From the NCBI GenBank assembly GCA_900618425.1, contig UZAN01039875.1, positions 23,329 through 87,328 on the forward strand: a stretch of DNA of 64,000 nucleotides, in the 5' to 3' direction. The translations under genes were made by a program, and so were the position numbers. Position 1 is the stretch's first letter; every line of letters starts with the position of its first letter. Positions 59,761 through 64,000 of the stretch are shown here, one piece after another. The notes under the pieces were generated by a model, which saw only the letters and a list, made by a program, of their open reading frames with translations, was not told where the DNA came from and ran no database searches. This stretch comes from Echinostoma caproni. Its lineage: Eukaryota > Platyhelminthes > Trematoda > Plagiorchiida > Echinostomatidae.

Positions 59761-62700
59761 TTTAAATTTGGTGCATTTTTCAAAACATGCTGAGTTCAGT
59801 TGAGTTCTCATACATATTAGTCCTACTTTTGGGCCCCGGAGTTGGTGGCTATCTTTTAGGCCCTCATTTGGGTAACCACGGAGAAAGCAGTCACCGGACG
59901 AAGTTAAATACTGAGAGGGCCGTACCAATATGAAGATACAGAATAGAATTAAACTAGATCGGCAAAAAAACTGAGTAGCTGTATGCATGCCAATCTTTGC
60001 GTGCATTTACCCACCGATTAGATTGGTCTTGAGGTCCCTAACGAAGAAGCCTAATGTGATTTACTTGGCCGAATTATCTAGTCCTCCAGATTGGGGGTTC
60101 GACTCGAATTAGTGTCTCAGTCGGTAAGATCATTAAAGCAGTAATCCATCTAAGTAGGTGGGCTTCTACTTCGCTTTACCCGTTGCCTTGCGGTCAGGTT
60201 CTTGTTAGAACTAAAGGTTTAGACGAGAACACTAATCGTTCTCCTGCTTAGTAGCTGGACACCCTAGGAGTCTATCAAACTCTAATGCATACACAAACTA
60301 TAATTATTTCCACATTAAATCGGCCGTCGCGCAGGATAATTAGGAGTGTGTTGCTCAGACTTCCCAAACTGTTGAACTCTAAGTCTTCCAGACCCAACCC
60401 TCTCCCGTTACCCCTTATTCATATCCATAATATACCCCTAGCCAGCTTTTTCTTCACTCACCAAAGCTCGTTGGCTAGTAATGCTGTCAGTAGCTTGTCA
60501 CAAAATAGACTGCAGATTCTGAAGCATCGTCAACCTCTCAATCTAGGGGTCTTCAACGTGAGTACACTGATGCAGGTAAATCAACAAGCTTGTCTAGCGC
60601 GTACAATGAACTCTTTGGGAATTGGTGTCTGCTGCGTATCGGAGACACGAACTCAGAAATCTAGTGTTATAAGCTACTTAAGTGCGCTGGATTTACCTCC
60701 GAGGTACTTCCTCCAAACATCAGATGACGACGAAGCTGTTCAGTAGGCTGTGTGGTGTAGGCATTGTATTCAATAATACAGTCGAAACATCACCAATCGA
60801 TTGGTTCCCTGTAAACAATCACTTTTGTGCGATGCAGCTCCAAGGTCGATCAGCGTTTGGAAGGGAAGTAACACCAAGAGGTGTTCGTTCATCATTTCAG
60901 GGTATGCATCGACGAACTGCAGTTTTGACGCACAAAAAGACGAGTTTTATGATAAACTCACCAAACTCAGTCGGTTCAGCCGAAGATCCAACATAGTTGT
61001 CCTATCAAGTGATAACTGAGTGCATCGGAAGCGTGCCTAGCCGGTCACTGTGGTCTGCGCTGCCAACAAACAGATAACGGCGATCGAATTCTTCAGTTAT
61101 GCTCATATCCGCATCTGTTCCTATCCAGTACCAACTTCCGGCACAGCTCTAAACGGATAACAACGCGGCGCTCCAATTCAACTGGCGCGCTAACTCAAAT
61201 CGACCACTTGGCATTAGGCTAACGTTGGTGCGGCTGAGAACAAAACCGTAAACGGTATTGGATCACTTGAGTTGAGTCTGACCACACATTAGTTTTCATG
61301 CAGTTCACCCTCCGACTCACTGGTCGCAGAAAATCCCACCAACTCATCTCTTATCTGACCCAGGCGTTCATGCTCGTTTTGAATCAGAACTCGGCCTTGA
61401 GCTAAACGCGATGCAGCGTGGTAGTGTAGATGAACAGTGGAATTAGATTAGACGAGCAATGCACTGGGCAGTGAGGGTTGCTCGTGCATCCGAAGCGGTA
61501 GCCCGTCCAAGGCATTGGATATCTGGTAAGTCAGTAGCACTGGTGAAGAAACAGCGGATAATCCCGACCACTTGAGGTCAAAGCAGGCTAGGTGGCGTCT
61601 GCAACATCCGTTCACAAAGAACCTCAAGAAAGACCGAGAAAAATGGCGGGCAACAACAGCTAGTGAAATGGAAGTAGCAGCTGCATCAGGGAATAGTAAA
61701 CGACTGTTCCAACTGATACGCAACACAGGAGATCGGTGAACCCCAGTTAGTGAGACAATCTACAACAAAAGAGAACAAGCTATTCACGGTAGGGAATAAC
61801 GGCTGGACCCGTGGCCCAGGCACTTCAGCGAACAGTTCAGCTGACCGGGCGCTAACTAGGCTATCTCATCTGATATAGCTGAGGCACCGCGGGCAATGTC
61901 ATGTGAACCTCCTACTGAAGCAGAAGTACGATGTTGCATCCAAGCCTTAAAGAAAGGAAAAGCTGCAGAACCGGATGGGCTTCTTGCCACTCTTTTCAAG
62001 ATGGAGGCGAAGAACTCGTAGAATTCCATTACTGGTTTAATGCGTATCATCTAAATACACGAGCGCATCCCGTCATTCTGGAGGGAATCACCGGTCGTTC
62101 CAATTTTTAGGAAGCGATCTCGTAAAGACTGCGCGAACTTCCGTGGAATAAGTTTGATCCTAATCGTCACCAAGGCATTAGCCTGTATCATATTTTGACA
62201 TCTGACGCCCTGCAGGGAGACAAACATCCGTGAACAACAAGCAGAATTTTGACCAGGTCGCCGCTGTTTTGACCAAATCTTCAAGTTGCGTCAAATCCTC
62301 GAACCATGCCATACACACCGTCGACCAACGGTTGTCGTGTTCCTTGACCCAAACGGAGCCTTCACTTCAGTTAACCACGAACTCCTTATGGGTTCGCTCC
62401 TTCATAAGGAGTGCCACAGAAATATGTAAATATACTGAGTTCACCCTACTGGCATATTTTTAGTAGCGTAGAGGTCTGTGGCGAGCTGAGTAGGTCGTTC
62501 ATAACTAGCAGCGGTGTTCTTCAAGGGTGCCCTCTTTTGTCATTTCTGTTCCATTTCGCCATAGACGAAATACCGAAGAACGCACTTAGTGGCCTCCAAA
62601 ATGTTGGTATTGAATTTGCAACTGGAGAAAAGCTGTGTGATTTAGGGAATGTTGACGATATCGTTTGTTTGTTTGGATGCATGGAGGATGCAGAAAGCGG

Positions 62701-63667
62701 TCTTGACAGACTTGCCTTTCGGCATGCGCTTTGCATCTGCGAGGTGCAAAGTGATGCTGTGAAACTGGGTGTTGCCGAGTCAAACTCTGAAATTAGACGG
62801 TCAGGAATTAGCTGAGGTTGACTGGTTCTCGTACTTGGGTAGGTGCATGACCAACGACAGTAACGCGTTTAAGGAGATAACCACCCTCATTTCTAAGGCT
62901 CGAACAGCATATGCAGGGCTGAAGCACCCGTGGCGAAGATGTGAAGTTTCAACCAATTTGGAAAATCTCCTTTACTGCGTCTCTGTATGATCAGTTCTGC
63001 TTTAAGGTTGTGAGACCTTGAACCTGCGAGCAGAAGACATCCGTCGCCTGGTGGTTTTCGACAATCAATACTCATTTAATCTGTCCCAAGTGGGATGGAG
63101 TGAACAGGTTAGTGATCTGGACGTAATTCGTCGAGAATTCATCGAATACAAATTTGCTAACGCGTCGAATTCAGCTCAATAAGCTCCGTTGGTTAGGACA
63201 CGTTTTGCGTATGTCTAACGGTCGTGTACAAAATGTGCTTTATTTGTATTCGCCGCTTCAGACTGGAGAAAACCACGTGGAGACCAGCAGATGAAGTGGG
63301 GACGAGGTATGAAGAAATGCACATGGTGATTAGGTACAGTAGGTGTCTCTTATCTTCCGGTTTGGAACGCAAAAGACTCCGGACCGTTTATTTGGAGACA
63401 CTGAAAGTTATCACAATAAACCGACAGCAGTAGCGATTTTTCTGTCACTTCTTATCATACCGGATTGCTTGAAATTGTTTGTACAGACAGTTGGACCGTT
63501 TACTCTGTGATGACCACAGAAGTTCCATTTCTTTCTGCTTCCCTAAAAATAGGCCCAACTCGTATGCTCTTCATACATTCTTATTTACTTTGTATAAATC
63601 ATGAGTTTGGCAGCGAGCAGTGAAGTTCGCTTCACCGTACTCCACTATACCATGATGATGATGATGA
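59761..63667 (+). mobile_element. Second RTE-type LINE, heavily decayed
   Basis: Plus strand. A leader of about 0.7 kb contains GTTGCCTTGCGGTCAGG, resembling other RTE leaders here. The endonuclease start LGVFNVSTLMQVNQQACLAR is near 60545, then CCVSETRTQKSS, and CGVGIVFNN in another frame. The endonuclease end (LRLTGRRKS) is near 61325. Reverse transcriptase includes RKDCANFRGISLI (about 62110), PTVVVFLDPNGAFTSV near 62330 with the motif A aspartate kept, SGVLQGCPLLSFLFHFAIDE near 62510 and motif C as NVDD near 62650. The C-terminal part has LRWLGHVLRMSNG (about 63188). The element probably ends in the ATG repeat at 63652-63667. Many stops and frameshifts show that it is older than the copy at 50.5-54.3 kb. 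Confidence 0.85.
63652..63667 (+). repeat. ATG trinucleotide tail of the RTE
   Basis: Five ATG units, as expected of the short tandem tails that end RTE elements. Confidence 0.6.
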
Positions 63668-64000
63668 ATTATCTGGTCAAGGACGTCCATGAATATAAGC
63701 GGAGACAAAGTTCCGCGAAGCTTCAGCAACTTCCTTTTTCGTTGTAATATTAAAAGCGTCCGTGGAACATAATCATATTCTTGAATGGCGATCCGCCTTG
63801 TGATATACTGCAATTATTGTGAGACTAAAATTGATCGTGCAATGTCGAAAAGGGTGGGGGAAAATAGTTCAAGCAAGCTTGTTAAAAGTGGACGTGGACA
63901 AAAGTTACTAAATGTAATTTAAGACGCGCCCTTCCCAGGTCAGCAGCTGTGTATGATACGTACCTGACAATAATGCACAATATTTCGAACGGATGTACCC
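63668..64000. other. No confident gene
   Basis: Unique-looking AT-rich sequence. The minus frame starting here runs into the RTE tail and is not treated as an exon. Confidence 0.4.

Noticed and set aside
60060..60115. tRNA-like boxes (TGGCCGAATTATC, GGGTTCGACTCG)
   Set aside because: Spacing is too short and there is no cloverleaf; it lies within the RTE leader region and may be chance.
63571..63813. Possible minus exon (acceptor TTGCAG, open 80 codons)
   Set aside because: It would cross the ATG-repeat tail of the RTE at 63652-63667 (the His run is that repeat), so it is half transposon.

Overview
The window looks like nuclear DNA from a flatworm, most likely a digenean trematode. It is AT-rich, intron-rich and loaded with retroelements. 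The main pointers are RTE-type LINEs of the kind common in trematodes, a Penelope-like element with a GIY-YIG domain, and many tRNA-headed SINEs that carry a hammerhead ribozyme, an arrangement best known from the schistosome Sm-alpha family. The species is inferred from element style; no database search was possible. There are no operons, CRISPR arrays or bacterial genes.

Layout. 1-3.6 kb: nothing confident. 3.6-6.75 kb: decayed CR1/Jockey-like LINE (+) split by a 484-bp foldback element. 7.2-7.67 kb: GC/CpG-rich block ending in a TATA-like box and a strong splice donor, probably a promoter and non-coding first exon. 10.2, 12.8, 14.5-15.05, 28.0, 28.45, 38.1, 41.9, 49.4 and 54.6 kb: hammerhead-SINE copies. 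11.2-12.1 kb: assembly gap. 21.7 and 32.9 kb: two copies of a second tRNA-derived SINE. 30.9 kb: the best complete gene, a small secreted protein with four CX3C motifs. 39.3-41.1 kb: dead Penelope-like element. 45.3 kb: unidentified internal exon (-). 50.1 kb: terminal exon (-) of an unidentified gene with its poly(A) signal. 50.5-54.3 kb: RTE LINE (-). 57.1-57.4 kb: terminal exon of an acid/gastric-type lipase gene (-), facing a possible + strand 3' end across a shared poly(A) region. 58.0 kb: a 124-bp near-perfect hairpin. 59.8-63.67 kb: second, more decayed RTE LINE (+).

Host coding content is sparse: two well-supported minus-strand terminal exons, one small secreted protein and a few candidate exons. 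Upstream exons of the lipase gene were not found; they may be too short to see or lie beyond 64 kb. The most interesting feature is the hammerhead-SINE family. It has about ten copies in 64 kb. Some run through the tail of one unit into the start of the next, one pair gives a period near 362 bp, and several truncations or inversions break at the ribozyme core.
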